Shown: positions 52,793 to 63,127, numbered from the stretch's first letter. The stretch: DNA of 64,000 nt from Ameyamaea chiangmaiensis (GCF_025995235.1 NZ_BAPT01000056.1:124001-188000); one strand, 5' to 3'. Program-made: numbers and translations. Notes: generated by a model from the letters alone, not told the origin.

Positions 52793-52963
52793 CAGGTCGA
52801 CGGGTGGCTTCGGACAGGGCAACCGCCTCTGTGTCGCTGCGTTCACCGTCGACGGGTTCGACATCGACCCGGGCAAAAGGGCGGTTGCCATCCGCCACGC
52901 CGACAGTCTCTCAAAGGGCCGCGCAGAACGGTTCCGCAAGAACGGAAGGAACTTCGTGTCGCG

Positions 52964-54442
52964 ATGAACACGATGAACATCATCCGGCCTTCAAAGGGCC
53001 CGCGTGGTCACCGTGGACCGCGGGCGAAGCCCTTTCGCACCGCCATACCGGCACGGCTCGACCGTCTGCCGTGGTCACGTTTCCATATGCTTGTTGTCGC
53101 GGCTCTGGGGATCACATGGATCCTCGACGGGCTTGAGGTCACGATCGTCGGCAGTATCGGCCCCCTGTTGCAGCGGGCCGACACGCTGGCGCTCAGCGCG
53201 GCCCAGATCGGCGGCGCCGCGTCGGCCTATGTCACGGGCACGGTCGTCGGGGCTCTGCTGTTCGGGTGGATGACCGATCGTATCGGGCGCAAGCAGATTT
53301 TCTTCCTGACGCTCAGTCTCTACATCGTCGGTGTCGGCGCATCGGCCCTGTCGTGGAATTTCTTCAGTTTCATACTGTGCCGCTTCATCACGGGTCTTGG
53401 TATCGGGGGTGAGTACGCCGCGATCAACTCCGCGATCGACGAACTGGTGCCAGCGCGGGTGCGGGGTCGTGTCGACCTTGTGGTGAACGGCACGTTCTGG
53501 GCCGGGGCTGCCATCGGTGCGGCCGCGTCCATGGGCATGCTGCAATCACATGCCATTGGCGGCGCGGTGGCGTGGCGCCTGTTGTTTTTCATCGGCGCCG
53601 TGCTGGGGCTGGCGGTTATCTTCATGCGTGCCTGGGTGCCCGAAAGCCCGCGCTGGCTGATGACCCACGGCCGTATCGAGGAGGCCGAGCGCATCGTCGA
53701 CGAGATCGAGGCGCGCTGTCCGAACCGGCCGCACGGCAACGCGGGGCTGCCGACGGTCCTGATCTATCCGGCGGGTGCGTTCGGCCTGATCGAGGCGCTG
53801 ACCATCATGGTCACGCATTATCGCGCCCGCACGGCCTATGTGCTGGTTCTGATGATCGCTCAGGCCTTTCTGTACAATGCGGTGTTTTTCACCTACGGCA
53901 TGGTGCTGACGCATTACGACCACGTCGTGGAAAGCGATGTCGGGCTTTACATCTTCCCGCTGGCTATCGGTAATCTTCTCGGCCCCATCCTTCTCGGCTC
54001 GCTGTTCGATACGGTGGGCCGACGGCGTATGATCTGCGCCAGCTACTCGCTGGCGGGCGTGATGATGCTAGTCATGGCATGGATGTTCTCCGCCGGTTCG
54101 CTCAGTGCGCTGACACTGACGTTGGCGTGGTCGGCCATTTTCTTCTTTGCGTCGGCGGCGGCGAGTTCGGCCTATCTGACCGCATCGGAAATCTTTCCGG
54201 TTGAAATGCGCGCGCTGGCGATCGCCCTGTTCTATGCGCTGGGCACACTGTTTGGCGGTGTTGCGGCGCCGTTCCTGTTTGGACTGCTGATCGGCCATGG
54301 CAGTCTCGGCGCACTGGCGTTCGGATACGCCATGTCCGCGATCCTGATGCTGATGGCGGCATTGGTCGCGATCGTGTGGGGTGTGGACGCGGAAGGCCGG
54401 TCGCTGGAAGACGTGGCCGCGCCGCTGTCGTCCTACGGCTGA
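52964..54442 (+). CDS. MFS transporter, sugar-porter-like
   Basis: A 492-residue transporter with twelve predicted helices. LLFGWMTDRIGRKQIFFLTL is the loop 2-3 motif. GLGIGGEYAAINSAIDELVP, the sugar-porter VPESPRWLMTHGR in the middle loop and DTVGRRRMI in the second half follow. It most resembles the sugar porter / aromatic acid symporter groups. The substrate is open. The ATG at 52964 is one of two closely spaced ATGs (also 52973). It is convergent with the LLM oxidoreductase, three bases apart. Confidence 0.88.
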   Translation: MNTMNIIRPSKGPRGHRGPRAKPFRTAIPARLDRLPWSRFHMLVVAALGITWILDGLEVTIVGSIGPLLQRADTLALSAAQIGGAASAYVTGTVVGALLFGWMTDRIGRKQIFFLTLSLYIVGVGASALSWNFFSFILCRFITGLGIGGEYAAINSAIDELVPARVRGRVDLVVNGTFWAGAAIGAAASMGMLQSHAIGGAVAWRLLFFIGAVLGLAVIFMRAWVPESPRWLMTHGRIEEAERIVDEIEARCPNRPHGNAGLPTVLIYPAGAFGLIEALTIMVTHYRARTAYVLVLMIAQAFLYNAVFFTYGMVLTHYDHVVESDVGLYIFPLAIGNLLGPILLGSLFDTVGRRRMICASYSLAGVMMLVMAWMFSAGSLSALTLTLAWSAIFFFASAAASSAYLTASEIFPVEMRALAIALFYALGTLFGGVAAPFLFGLLIGHGSLGALAFGYAMSAILMLMAALVAIVWGVDAEGRSLEDVAAPLSSYG

Positions 54443-54445
54443 GGG

Positions 54446-55441
54446 CTATGCCCGCGCGAGAGCCGCGCGGATGGCCATGGCATGCGACAGACTGTCCCGG
54501 CGCGCGCCATGGTCGAAGATCGGAGCGGCGATCATCAGTTCGTCGGGCTGGTAGCGGCTGATGAAGCCGCATAATCCCGCCTGCACCGTCGCCGGGCTGC
54601 CGGCGAAGGTGAAACGCAGCGCGTGCGCGAACAGGGCTTTCTCCGACTCCGACCATGCGTGCGTCTCCGGATCGATCGGCGGCGGATAGGCGATGGGGCG
54701 GCCGGTGCGGAGCGCCACGAAATACTGTCGCAGTGATGTCTCCAGCCGGGCTGCCCGTGCATCGGTGTCGGCTGCGATCACGTTGACGCACACCATGGCA
54801 TGCGGGGTTTGGCGATAGCGCGATGGCTCGAACTCCCGGCGGTAAAGCGTCAGCGCGGCCTCCATCTGTTCGGGCGCGAAATGGGCCGCAAACGCGAACG
54901 GCAAGCCGAGATAGGCGGCAAGCTGCGCCGAGAACAGCGACGAACCGAGCAGCCAGACCGGCACGTTGGTGTCCGCTCCCGGCACGGCGACCACCCGCTG
55001 GCCGGGTTGCGGCGGCCCGAGATAGGCCAGCAGGTCCACCACGTCCTGTGGGAACCGGTCGGCGCTTCCGGCGTCGCGACGCAACGCGCGCACGGTCTCC
55101 TGGTCCGAGCCCGGGGCGCGGCCAAGCCCGAGGTCGATCCGGCCGGGAAACAGCGTCTCCAGCGTGCCGAACTGTTCCGCGATGGCCAGTGGAGAATGAT
55201 TGGGTAACATGATGCCGCCCGAACCGACCCGAATGGTCTGCGTGGCGGATGCAATATGCTGGATCAGAAGGGCGGTTGCCGCCGATGCGATGCCCGGCAT
55301 GGCGTGGTGCTCGGCCACCCAGTAGCGCTCGAACCCCAGGGTTTCCGCATGTCGGGCGAGATCACGACTGTTGGCGAAGGCTTCGGCCGGGCTGCCGGTG
55401 CTGGTGATCAGGGAGAGGTCCAGCACCGAGAAGGGGATCAT
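54446..55441 (-). CDS. luciferase-like (LLM class) flavin-dependent oxidoreductase
   Basis: A 331-residue enzyme of the bacterial luciferase / YhbW group, probably using FMNH2. Family motifs: [56 protein letters not shown] followed by RAPGSD, and [20 protein letters not shown]. No signal peptide. It starts three bases after the OPT transporter ends on the same strand, so the pair is co-transcribed. Substrate unknown. Confidence 0.9.
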   Translation of the reverse strand: MIPFSVLDLSLITSTGSPAEAFANSRDLARHAETLGFERYWVAEHHAMPGIASAATALLIQHIASATQTIRVGSGGIMLPNHSPLAIAEQFGTLETLFPGRIDLGLGRAPGSDQETVRALRRDAGSADRFPQDVVDLLAYLGPPQPGQRVVAVPGADTNVPVWLLGSSLFSAQLAAYLGLPFAFAAHFAPEQMEAALTLYRREFEPSRYRQTPHAMVCVNVIAADTDARAARLETSLRQYFVALRTGRPIAYPPPIDPETHAWSESEKALFAHALRFTFAGSPATVQAGLCGFISRYQPDELMIAAPIFDHGARRDSLSHAMAIRAALARA

Positions 55442-55444
55442 GCT

Positions 55445-57385
55445 TCATCCTGTTCGCAAACGCGTCCGCAGCACCTGCCGCGAGAACCAGACGACCGTGG
55501 CGACAAACACCAGCGCGGCCAGAAGGGTGGATATGGGCATGAATCCCGGCCCGACCAAGGCCAGAGCGTCATCGCGCCCCGTAACCCCGGCAACCCCGGC
55601 GATCGCAACCCCCATGAGGCTTTCACCCACGATCATGCCCGAGGCGATCATGGTCGCGACATCGCTATGCCCCTTCGGACGCGCCCGCCGCGCCAGCAGC
55701 CAGCCCACGAAGGCGCCGATGGCCAGCGTGACCGACACGGTAGCGGGCAGATAGATCCCCATGCCGACGGCCAGCGGAGGCAGCGCCAGCGCGCGGCGGC
55801 GCAGGACGATGTCGATCACGATCAGTGCGACGCCAAGTGCCGCGCCCACCGCGATCATGGTCCAGTCGAGCGTGTGCAGGAAGATGCCCTGCGCGATCGT
55901 CGCCATCAGGGCAGGCTGGGGCGCGGCCAGCGCCGCCGACGGGTCCATGCCCGGACGGGGAAGCGCACCGACGAACCCATAGGCCTGGTAGAGCAGGTTG
56001 AAGACGGGCGGGATGACCGCCGCACCGGCGATACAGCCGATCAGGAGGGCGATCTCCTGTAGGCGCGGACTGGCACCGACCAGTTGCCCGGTCTTCAGGT
56101 CCTGGAGGTTATCGTTCGAGATGGCGGCGGACGCGACCAGTGCCGACAGGACGAACAGCGCGAACGCGATCACCCCGCGATGCCCATCGGCAAGAAGCGA
56201 GGCCGGGACCAGTCCCCACCGCTCCATCCCCATCAGCAGGGCGCACAGCGCCACCATCGTGACGATGCCGATCCCGGAGATGGGGGACGACGACGACCCC
56301 ACAATGCCGGCCATGTATCCGCACGCGCCCGCGATCAGAAAACCGAACACCAGACAGAACAGCGTCGCCGTCACGACCAGAAGCCCCATGCCGCCCGGTG
56401 ACGGCGCGAGAAAATGGGCGAACAGAACGGCCAGAAACACCGCCATCCCCACACCGAGAACGCCCAGCGCGCGGGGGGACAGGTCCCGTTCGTGGTCGGG
56501 CGCGGACGCCGTCGGTGCCAGCATTTCGCGCACGCCTCGCGCCACGGGGCCGAGAAGGCTGAAAAGTGTCCAGACCGCCGCGACCGCAATCGTGCCGGCG
56601 CCGAGGAAGCGCACCTTGTGCAGCCAGACGCCTTCGGCCAGGGCCGTCGCGCCGGCGGGGTGGGGCAGGGGCATGGCGGCGGTCAGCCACGGGACCGACA
56701 CGCCCCACGCGATGAACACACCCAGCAGCATTGCGATGCCGCCGCCGATGCCCACCAGATAGCCCGCGCCGAACAGCGCCAGCGAAAACCCGGTCATGGG
56801 ACGGAAGATGGCGGTTCCCGCGGTCAGGGTGACGGCGGCCTGGTCCGACAGCACACGCAGACCCGAAGTCAGGAACGTCACCGTAGCCGCGATCGCGCCC
56901 CCGGAGGCGAGCGCCCGGACGCCGCCGGACGTCCCCTCGGCAGAGGCGCTGCGCAGGATTTCGGCGGCGGCGACACCTTCGGGGTAGGGGAGTGCCGAGT
57001 TCGTCACCAGCGCACGACGCAGGGGCACCGTGAAGATCACCCCCGTTATGCCGCCGGCCAGAGTCAGGCCCGCCGTCTCGAGAAACGGGAAGTGCGACCA
57101 CCACCCCACGATTACCAGGGCGGGAAAGGCGGCAAAGACACAGGACAGGGTGCCGGCGGCGGAGGCCTGCGTCTGGACCATGTTGTTCTCGAGGATCGAG
57201 TCCCCCCCAAGCGCCTTGAGCACCGCCATCGAAATCACGGCCGCCGGGATGGACGATGCGAACGTCAGGCCGATCTTCAGGCCGAGATAGACATTCGAAG
57301 CGGTGAACACGATGGTGATCAAGGCGCCGAGGATGATCCCCCGCAGCGTAAGTTCGCGCGGACGCGCGGAGGGTGAGCTCATCAT
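55445..57385 (-). CDS. OPT-family oligopeptide / metal-chelate transporter
   Basis: A 646-residue integral membrane protein with about fourteen to sixteen helices. The N-terminal ASNVYLGLKIGLTFASSIPA, NNMVQTQASAAGTLS, ALPYPEGVAAAEILRS and GSSSSPISGIGIVTMVALCA are typical of the bacterial OPT family. It would import oligopeptides or metal chelates. The family is shared with plant YSL transporters. The start is ATG 57385 (a second ATG follows). The luciferase-like oxidoreductase gene follows directly. Confidence 0.9.
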   Translation of the reverse strand: MMSSPSARPRELTLRGIILGALITIVFTASNVYLGLKIGLTFASSIPAAVISMAVLKALGGDSILENNMVQTQASAAGTLSCVFAAFPALVIVGWWSHFPFLETAGLTLAGGITGVIFTVPLRRALVTNSALPYPEGVAAAEILRSASAEGTSGGVRALASGGAIAATVTFLTSGLRVLSDQAAVTLTAGTAIFRPMTGFSLALFGAGYLVGIGGGIAMLLGVFIAWGVSVPWLTAAMPLPHPAGATALAEGVWLHKVRFLGAGTIAVAAVWTLFSLLGPVARGVREMLAPTASAPDHERDLSPRALGVLGVGMAVFLAVLFAHFLAPSPGGMGLLVVTATLFCLVFGFLIAGACGYMAGIVGSSSSPISGIGIVTMVALCALLMGMERWGLVPASLLADGHRGVIAFALFVLSALVASAAISNDNLQDLKTGQLVGASPRLQEIALLIGCIAGAAVIPPVFNLLYQAYGFVGALPRPGMDPSAALAAPQPALMATIAQGIFLHTLDWTMIAVGAALGVALIVIDIVLRRRALALPPLAVGMGIYLPATVSVTLAIGAFVGWLLARRARPKGHSDVATMIASGMIVGESLMGVAIAGVAGVTGRDDALALVGPGFMPISTLLAALVFVATVVWFSRQVLRTRLRTG

Positions 57386-57554
57386 GGGGCAGCGCGTGAC
57401 CTTGCGTAGCGGGCTGTGGAAACAGCGGGTTTATCGTGGCAGAGGGCTGCGGTGCAAATCCTCCACGCGCGCATCATGACGGAGGCGGCCGGACCATAGG
57501 GGCTGCGCATGTTGATTCCGCACATGAGCACAGGCCACGATCCAGCATCGGTCA

Positions 57555-58362
57555 TCAAGGGGCTTCCGATCGTATGAACGCCGCGATGCTGGATACGACA
57601 TCGGGGGCCAGAGACATGGTCGGATCGGCATTGGTCGCGATGTTGCCTCGTCAATCAGGAAATCCTGAACGCTCGGCCGGAACAGGGACAGCAGCGCCGG
57701 GTTGAGCGGGGTGGACTCGACATGACGCCCGGCCTCCCGCTCGTGGATGGCGGACAGGGGCTGTTGCAAAATTGGCGTTTTGGCGTGGTTGGACGTCAAC
57801 TGTTCGGCGAGTAGAGCGCCCAAGGGCCGCCCGGCCGTCGATACCAGAAGGGGGCCGCACAGGTCCGCTCTCGCGGCCCTCGACAACGGCGACCAGCCCG
57901 CCTTCACTGTGCCCCAGAACCCAGACGCATGTTCCGCCGGTCCGACGATGAATCACCGTTGTCCAGGCATGAACATCGGTCGCGTAGGCGTTGATCGTCG
58001 CGGCGTTCGCGTCGGGGGCCGCTGCGACACTGCCGAACATCCCGCGTTTGTCCACGCGCACGGTGGCGATGCCGTCTGCGGCCAGCCCCTCTGCCAGACG
58101 TCTGAGTGCCGCGGCCTTCAGGCCCTGCGGGCTGTCGCCGTTCCGGTCCACAGGGCCGGGACCGGGGATCATCAGAACGACGTGCGCACCTGCCCGCGCC
58201 GGCACGAGCCATGTGCTTTTGAGCGATCCGTCGGCCCCGGTGCCTCAATGGTCTCGGTTCCGGGGGCGCCGAGGTCGCCGCGACGGCTTCGGCAAGGACG
58301 AGTCCGGCAAGACAGCCCACGACGGTCTCAAAGGATAGATGCCCAGACAGGACATTCGACAC
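57555..58362 (-). pseudogene. decayed exported alpha/beta hydrolase
   Basis: Pieces of one alpha/beta hydrolase appear in order in different frames. The N-terminal signal region (LSFETVVGCLAGLVLAEAVA) is read from GTG 58362. The next part, TGADGSLKSTWLVPARAGAH to the nucleophile elbow CVWVLGHSEGGLVA, is in a second frame. The piece LVSTAGRPLGALLAEQLTS to FRPSVQDFLIDEA is in a third. The C terminus NADPTMSLAPDVVSSIAAFI up to the TGA at 57555-57557 is in yet another. Between FLIDE and NADPT about 70 residues, including the acid and probably the His, are missing. At least three frameshifts plus a deletion make this a pseudogene. It lies just downstream of the tRNA-Arg gene. Confidence 0.75.
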
Positions 58363-58425
58363 CCCGAACGCCGAGATGCTGTCACTGGATCCTAAGATTT
58401 TGATCTCATTGGATAAAAAGTGGAA

Positions 58426-58728
58426 TGGTGTCCGCGGCGGGATTCGAACCCACGGCCCCAGGATTCATACCACTTCGGCTTTCGCCGCCGGCGCGTTCGC
58501 GCCGTTCGTGGTCTGGACTGTCCCTTCACCGTGGACCCGCGATGGGTCGGTAGGTGCTGCCCGTCCAGTCTCTACACCTTCCCGGCATGGCCGGGCTTGG
58601 CTCGGGATCGGCACGCAGGTGACTGCCTGAGCGTTCCCCGACTTTGAGCAGATCCGCCACGCGGTTTCCCATCGTGACGCCCAATTGAACCAGGAATCCT
58701 GTGCTCTATCCTGCTGAGCTACGCGGAC
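58426..58728 (-). tRNA. tRNA-Arg(CCU), interrupted by a group I intron
   Basis: Exon 1 (58728-58692) reads GTCCGCG, TA, the D arm, and the anticodon stem CAGGA with TTCCT. Exon 2 (58465-58426) begins AA, then TCCTG, the variable loop GGGCC, the T arm GTGGG-TTCGAAT-CCCGC, CGCGGAC and an encoded ACCA. Joined, they give a 77-nt tRNA. The acceptor stem pairs over all seven bases (GTCCGCG / CGCGGAC) and the anticodon stem over five (CAGGA / TCCTG). The loop is TTCCTAA with anticodon CCT, which reads AGG codons. The 226-nt insert falls directly after the last anticodon base. A possible promoter (TTGCCC-N17-TAAGAA, 58741-58769) precedes it. Confidence 0.93.
58466..58691 (-). ncRNA. group I intron in tRNA-Arg(CCU)
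   Basis: A 226-nt insert between the anticodon and base 37. Its 5' end GGTTCAATTGGG can pair with the exon end CCT to form P1 with a U-G at the splice site. The last base is G, as in group I introns. The core elements GTGTAGAGACTGGACGG (58561-58577) and AAGGGACAGTCCAGACC (58510-58526) match the conserved R and S boxes and form P7 (GACTG / CAGTC). No open reading frame for a homing endonuclease fits. Size and site resemble the known tRNA-Arg(CCU) and tRNA-Ile introns of proteobacteria (Agrobacterium, Azoarcus), subgroup IC3. Self-splicing is inferred. Confidence 0.9.
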
Positions 58729-58745
58729 ACACGCCGTCGTTCTTA

Positions 58746-58767
58746 AACAAGCCCCTCCGGAAGGGCA
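58746..58767 (-). terminator. intrinsic terminator of the leuS-lptE-holA operon
   Basis: On the minus strand just after holA stops, GCCCTTCC pairs with GGAGGGGC (one mismatch) and is followed by TTGTTT. This is a fair rho-independent terminator, located just upstream of the tRNA-Arg gene. Confidence 0.6.
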
Positions 58768-58773
58768 AGCGGG

Positions 58774-59784
58774 TCAGCGGCGCAGCCGCGCGCGGGCGCA
58801 CAGTTCGGCCACCAGCCGCCGGCACAGGACCTGATCGGGGGCGCCCGTCTGTTTGCACGCCAGTTCGAGAGCCTGCACCTGACGCGCGGCTTCCAGCAGT
58901 CCGGCGGCACTCCACAGGCCCAGCGCACGGCCGAAGGCCTCGGTGCGCTTGAAGAAGACCGGCGGACGCAGGCCGCGCATGGCCGCGGCCTTGTCCTGCC
59001 CTTCGTCCATCGCCAGTCGCGCGCGCCGCAGACGGTGCAGGTGCGACAGAAGCGCACGTGCGATGGCGATCGGGCTGGTGCCCTCGGTCAGTGCCCGTTC
59101 GATCGCAAGGTCGGCCGACGCCCTGTCGCCGACCGTGGCCGCGAAGGCCGCGTCCTCCAGCGATACGGCGCCTGCATCGCCGATACAGGCCCGCAGGTCG
59201 TCGATGTCCAGGGTGCCCCCCGGCCCGGCATACAGGGCCAGCTTTTCGACCTCCGAGCGTGTCGCGGCCCGGTCCGTGCCCAGCCGCCCGACCAGCCAGT
59301 CGAGCGCGTCGGGTGTGATGCGGATTTTCTCGGCCTCCAGCATCTGCCGTACCGAACCGGCCAGGGCGCGCCCCTCCTCGGGATAGCAGGCGATGCTGGC
59401 GGCGTCCTTATGGGCCTCGGCCAGTGCCCGCAATCGGGAGCGCGCGGGCAGGGCTCCGCCCTCGATGACCACGAACGCCTCGGACGTTCCGTCAAGCAGT
59501 CGCTTGAGAGGGGCTGCGAGCGGGTCGCCGGCATCGCGCACCCACACGACGCGCCGGCCGCCGGTCAGCGAAAGCGCCAGGGCCTCCTCTTCCAGTCGGT
59601 CTGTCGCGTCGGCGTCGAGGATGGCCACACGGAAGGGGTCGTCGAGCGATCCCGCGACGTGGGTCGCCATGGCGCGGGCGCGCTCGCGGATCAGGCCTGT
59701 GTCTTCGCCGTGCAGGAGGATCGCGCGCCACGCCTCCGGTTTGGCCAGCACACCGGCGAGCGCGCGCGCGTCGATCTTGGCCAT
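58774..59784 (-). CDS. holA: DNA polymerase III subunit delta
   Basis: The clamp-loader subunit that opens the beta sliding clamp. A 336-residue protein with an AAA-like N-terminal domain (AILLHGEDTGLIRERARAMA) and no Walker A, as usual for delta. IRITPDALDWLVGRLGTDRA, RSEVEKLALYAGPGG, and SPIAIARALLSHLHRLRRAR with the C-terminal LELACKQTGAPDQVLCRRLV belong to the collar domain. ATG 59784 is 15 bases after lptE stops. The conserved leuS-lptE-holA order supports the assignment. Confidence 0.92.
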   Translation of the reverse strand: MAKIDARALAGVLAKPEAWRAILLHGEDTGLIRERARAMATHVAGSLDDPFRVAILDADATDRLEEEALALSLTGGRRVVWVRDAGDPLAAPLKRLLDGTSEAFVVIEGGALPARSRLRALAEAHKDAASIACYPEEGRALAGSVRQMLEAEKIRITPDALDWLVGRLGTDRAATRSEVEKLALYAGPGGTLDIDDLRACIGDAGAVSLEDAAFAATVGDRASADLAIERALTEGTSPIAIARALLSHLHRLRRARLAMDEGQDKAAAMRGLRPPVFFKRTEAFGRALGLWSAAGLLEAARQVQALELACKQTGAPDQVLCRRLVAELCARARLRR

Positions 59785-59799
59785 GCGCCGCGCCGCCCC

Positions 59800-60507
59800 C
59801 TAGTCGCCCGAGTCGTCGGCGTTGGGTGTTTCGCGCCCGATGGCCATGGACGGGAACCCGTCCGCGCCCGCCTTGTGCGTGGGAATCGTATTCGACGAAT
59901 TCGGCATCGCCGTGGGGTCGGCGTAGGTCGGCGTGTGGTCGTCGGCTTCGGTCACCGGGCGGGCATGGGTGCGGAACCAGATCGAAACCTGCTGGGTCAC
60001 CGCGTCGGCCAATGTCTTGGCGACACGGCCGCGCGCGGTCTCGCCGTTCATCGTCTGGGCGAAATACTGTTCGTAGGTGTTTTCGTAGCCGTCCATCGTG
60101 CTGGCAGCGCCTTCGGCCAGCAGCTTGGGGTATTGCTCGACCGTATACAGCTTCCAGTGCGCGCTGGCCGTGATGCGCTGCCGTCCCGAGGTGTTGTCGG
60201 GATGGATATCGATCGACTCCTCGCTGACATTGGGCAGCACGCTCAGGGTGTAGCCGTCAGGATGTTCCGGGCCGGCTCCGGACATATCGGCCTGCAACGC
60301 CAGACGCACTTGTTCACCATATACGCCACCGATACGGGCGACGTAGACGCGTTCGAGTTCGGCTGAAACATTGCCGACGCCTGCGATTCCGGCTGGGCCG
60401 CTACCGTTGCCGTAGAGCGGCGTAAAACCGCAGCCCCCCAGTCCGAGGCACGCCAGCAGGCCCAACACCATGCTGGAACGCGGCTGCGGTAGGGGGCGTG
60501 TGCGCAT
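59800..60507 (-). CDS. lptE: LPS-assembly lipoprotein LptE
   Basis: Plug lipoprotein of the LptD/LptE outer-membrane LPS translocon. A 235-residue protein with a lipoprotein signal (SMVLGLLACLGLGGC), then CGFTPLYGNG, the common LptE opening after the acylated Cys. The body has ERVYVARIGGVYGEQVRLAL and a repeated Tyr-rich middle (YENTYEQYFAQTM). The C-terminal 60 residues are low-complexity and polar. The position between leuS and holA is the classic one. ATG 60507 starts four bases after leuS ends. Confidence 0.88.
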   Translation of the reverse strand: MRTRPLPQPRSSMVLGLLACLGLGGCGFTPLYGNGSGPAGIAGVGNVSAELERVYVARIGGVYGEQVRLALQADMSGAGPEHPDGYTLSVLPNVSEESIDIHPDNTSGRQRITASAHWKLYTVEQYPKLLAEGAASTMDGYENTYEQYFAQTMNGETARGRVAKTLADAVTQQVSIWFRTHARPVTEADDHTPTYADPTAMPNSSNTIPTHKAGADGFPSMAIGRETPNADDSGD

Positions 60508-60511
60508 GCCC

Positions 60512-63127
60512 TCAGCCGGCCACGACGAAGTTGACGATACGGTTGGGGACGTGGATGCGCTTGACGATGCGCTTGCCCTCCAGAAGACGTGCGACATTGG
60601 GTTCGGCCTCCGCCATCGCCAGAACGGTGTCGGCGGGGCTGTCGGGTGGCAGTTCGAGGGTGCCGCGAAGCTTGCCCATGATCTGCACGGCAATCGTCAC
60701 GCGGCTGGCCGCACAGAGCTCTTCAATTGCCTTGGGCCACGGGCGCTCGACCGCGCGCGCACCGTCCGGTTCCAGGGCTGCGAGCATTTCCTCGGCCAGA
60801 TGGGGCAGCATCGGCGCACACAGCAGGCACACACTCAACGCGGCCTCGCGCCGTGCGAACGCCATGCCGACGGCGGTGCTGTGGCGTTCAGCCTCGATCA
60901 GGGCCGATGTCAGTTCATGCAGACGCGCCACGGCGACGTTGGCGGCAAAGCCTTCCAGCGCGTCGGTCACGGCCGCGATGGTGCGGTGCGTGGTGCGGCG
61001 CAGATCATCGGCGGCGGCTTCCGGCGCGTCGGCCGCAACGGCGTCGGAGGTCGTGCTGATGGCGACCTGCTGCACGGCACGGAACAGGCGCTGCGTGAAG
61101 CGGGAGGCGCCGGCCACCCCGGCCTCGGTCCATTCCATGTCGCGCTCGGGCGGGCTGTCGGACAGGACGAACCAGCGGGCCGTGTCGGCCCCGAAGCGCT
61201 CGATAATGGCGATCGGCGCGACCGTGTTGCGCTTGGACTTGGACATTTTCTCGACGCGGCCGACCGTGGCCGGCGCGCCGGTCGCGCGGACCGTGGCACC
61301 ATTACCGGTGCGTTCCACCTCCTCCGGGTAGAGCCAGTTGCCGTCCGGGTCGCGATAGCTCTCGTGATTGACCATGCCCTGCGTGAACAGGCCCGCGAAC
61401 GGCTCATCGAGATCGAGGTGTCCGGTTTCGTGCATCGCGCGGGTGAAGAACCGCGCGTAGAGCAGATGCAGGATCGCGTGTTCGATACCGCCGATATACT
61501 GATCGACTGGCAGCCAGCCGTTCGCCGCCGCGGGCACGGTCGGCGTGGACGCCTTGGACGCCGTGAAGCGGGCGAAGTACCACGAACTGTCGACGAACGT
61601 GTCGCAGGTGTCGGTTTCACGCACGGCGGCCGCACCACAGGACGGGCACGCGACATGCTTCCAGGTGGGGTGAACGTCGAGCGGATTGCCGGGACGGTCG
61701 AACGTCACGTCATCGGGCAGGACGACCGGCAACTGATCGTCGGGCACAGGCACCGGGCCGCAGGAATCACAGTGGACGATCGGAATCGGGCAGCCCCAGT
61801 AGCGCTGGCGCGAGATGCCCCAGTCGCGCAGGCGCCAGTTCACGATACCTCGGCCGACACCCAACCCTTCGAGCCGTTCGATCGCCGCCTTCCTACCTTC
61901 GGCGATCGAAAGGCCGTCGAGAAAGCCCGAGTTGAACAGCGTGCCGTCGCCGTCATACGCCTTCGCACCGACCGCGAAGCTTGCGGCGTCCTCGTCCGGG
62001 GGCAGAATGACGGGCGGGGTCGCCAGCCCGTATTTGCGGGCGAAATCGAGGTCGCGCTGGTCGCCCGAGGGGCAGCCGAACACGGCGCCCGTGCCATATT
62101 CCATCAGGACGAAGTTCGCGATCCAGACCGGGAAGCTGTGCTCGGGCATGAACGGGTGGGTTACGCGCAGGCCAGTGTCGAAGCCGCGCTTCTCGGCGGT
62201 CTCGATCGCTTCTTCGGTCGTGCCGAGACGGCGGCATTCCTCGATGAAGGCCTGCGCGTCGGCATTGGTGCGCGCGACCTTGGCCGCGAGCGGGTGATCG
62301 GCGGCGATGGCCAGGAACGACATGCCGAACAGCGTGTCGGGGCGCGTTGTGAACACTTCGACCTGATCGAGGTTCGGGTCGAAGCCATCGGGCGCGTTAT
62401 GGAGCGGAAAGAGGACGCGCGCGCCGTCCGACCGGCCGATCCAGCGTTCCTGCATGGTGCGCACACGCTCGGGCCAGCGCTCGAGCGCGTCCAGCCCCGC
62501 CAGAAGCTGGGGCGCGAATTTGGTGATTCTGAGGAACCACTGCGAGAGCTTTTTCTTCTCGATCAGCGCACCCGAACGCCAGCCGCGCCCGTCGACCACC
62601 TGTTCGTTGGCCAGAACGGTGTGATCGACCGGGTCCCAGTTGACCGAGGCCTCTCGCCGTTCGACCAGTCCGTCGCGCAACATGTCGAGAAACAGCTTCT
62701 GCTGCTGGCCGTAATACTCCGGCAGGCACGTCGCGATCTCGCGGTCCCAGTTGAAGGAAAAGCCCAGCCGCTTGAGCGTACCGCGCATGGCCTCGATATT
62801 GGCCAGAGTCCATTCGCCCGGGTGGACGCCACGCTCGCGCGCTGCATTTTCAGCCGGAAGACCGAACGCGTCCCAGCCCATCGGGTGCAGGACGGCAAAA
62901 CCGCGCGCGCGCTTGTACCGCGCCACGACATCGCCCAGCGTGTAGTTGCGGACGTGGCCCATGTGCAGCTGCCCCGACGGATAGGGGAACATCTCCAGCA
63001 CATAGTATTTCGGCCGGTCGGCTGGTGGCACGTCAGGTACATCGAAGGCGCCCAGTCGCTCCCATTCCGCCTGCCAGCGCGGCTCGGCGGTTTCGAAATC
63101 GTAGGAGGGGGCAGGCTGGTCGGTCAT
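60512..63127 (-). CDS. leuS: leucyl-tRNA synthetase
   Basis: A class Ia aminoacyl-tRNA synthetase of 871 residues. The HIGH motif is HMGH at residues 55-58 in [19 protein letters not shown]. The editing domain is visible at [25 protein letters not shown] is at residues 627-631 in [14 protein letters not shown] zinc-site [12 protein letters not shown] lies in the insertion domain. It is followed after four bases by lptE and preceded by a DUF3576 lipoprotein gene, forming a common alphaproteobacterial operon. Confidence 0.98.
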   Translation of the reverse strand: MTDQPAPSYDFETAEPRWQAEWERLGAFDVPDVPPADRPKYYVLEMFPYPSGQLHMGHVRNYTLGDVVARYKRARGFAVLHPMGWDAFGLPAENAARERGVHPGEWTLANIEAMRGTLKRLGFSFNWDREIATCLPEYYGQQQKLFLDMLRDGLVERREASVNWDPVDHTVLANEQVVDGRGWRSGALIEKKKLSQWFLRITKFAPQLLAGLDALERWPERVRTMQERWIGRSDGARVLFPLHNAPDGFDPNLDQVEVFTTRPDTLFGMSFLAIAADHPLAAKVARTNADAQAFIEECRRLGTTEEAIETAEKRGFDTGLRVTHPFMPEHSFPVWIANFVLMEYGTGAVFGCPSGDQRDLDFARKYGLATPPVILPPDEDAASFAVGAKAYDGDGTLFNSGFLDGLSIAEGRKAAIERLEGLGVGRGIVNWRLRDWGISRQRYWGCPIPIVHCDSCGPVPVPDDQLPVVLPDDVTFDRPGNPLDVHPTWKHVACPSCGAAAVRETDTCDTFVDSSWYFARFTASKASTPTVPAAANGWLPVDQYIGGIEHAILHLLYARFFTRAMHETGHLDLDEPFAGLFTQGMVNHESYRDPDGNWLYPEEVERTGNGATVRATGAPATVGRVEKMSKSKRNTVAPIAIIERFGADTARWFVLSDSPPERDMEWTEAGVAGASRFTQRLFRAVQQVAISTTSDAVAADAPEAAADDLRRTTHRTIAAVTDALEGFAANVAVARLHELTSALIEAERHSTAVGMAFARREAALSVCLLCAPMLPHLAEEMLAALEPDGARAVERPWPKAIEELCAASRVTIAVQIMGKLRGTLELPPDSPADTVLAMAEAEPNVARLLEGKRIVKRIHVPNRIVNFVVAG

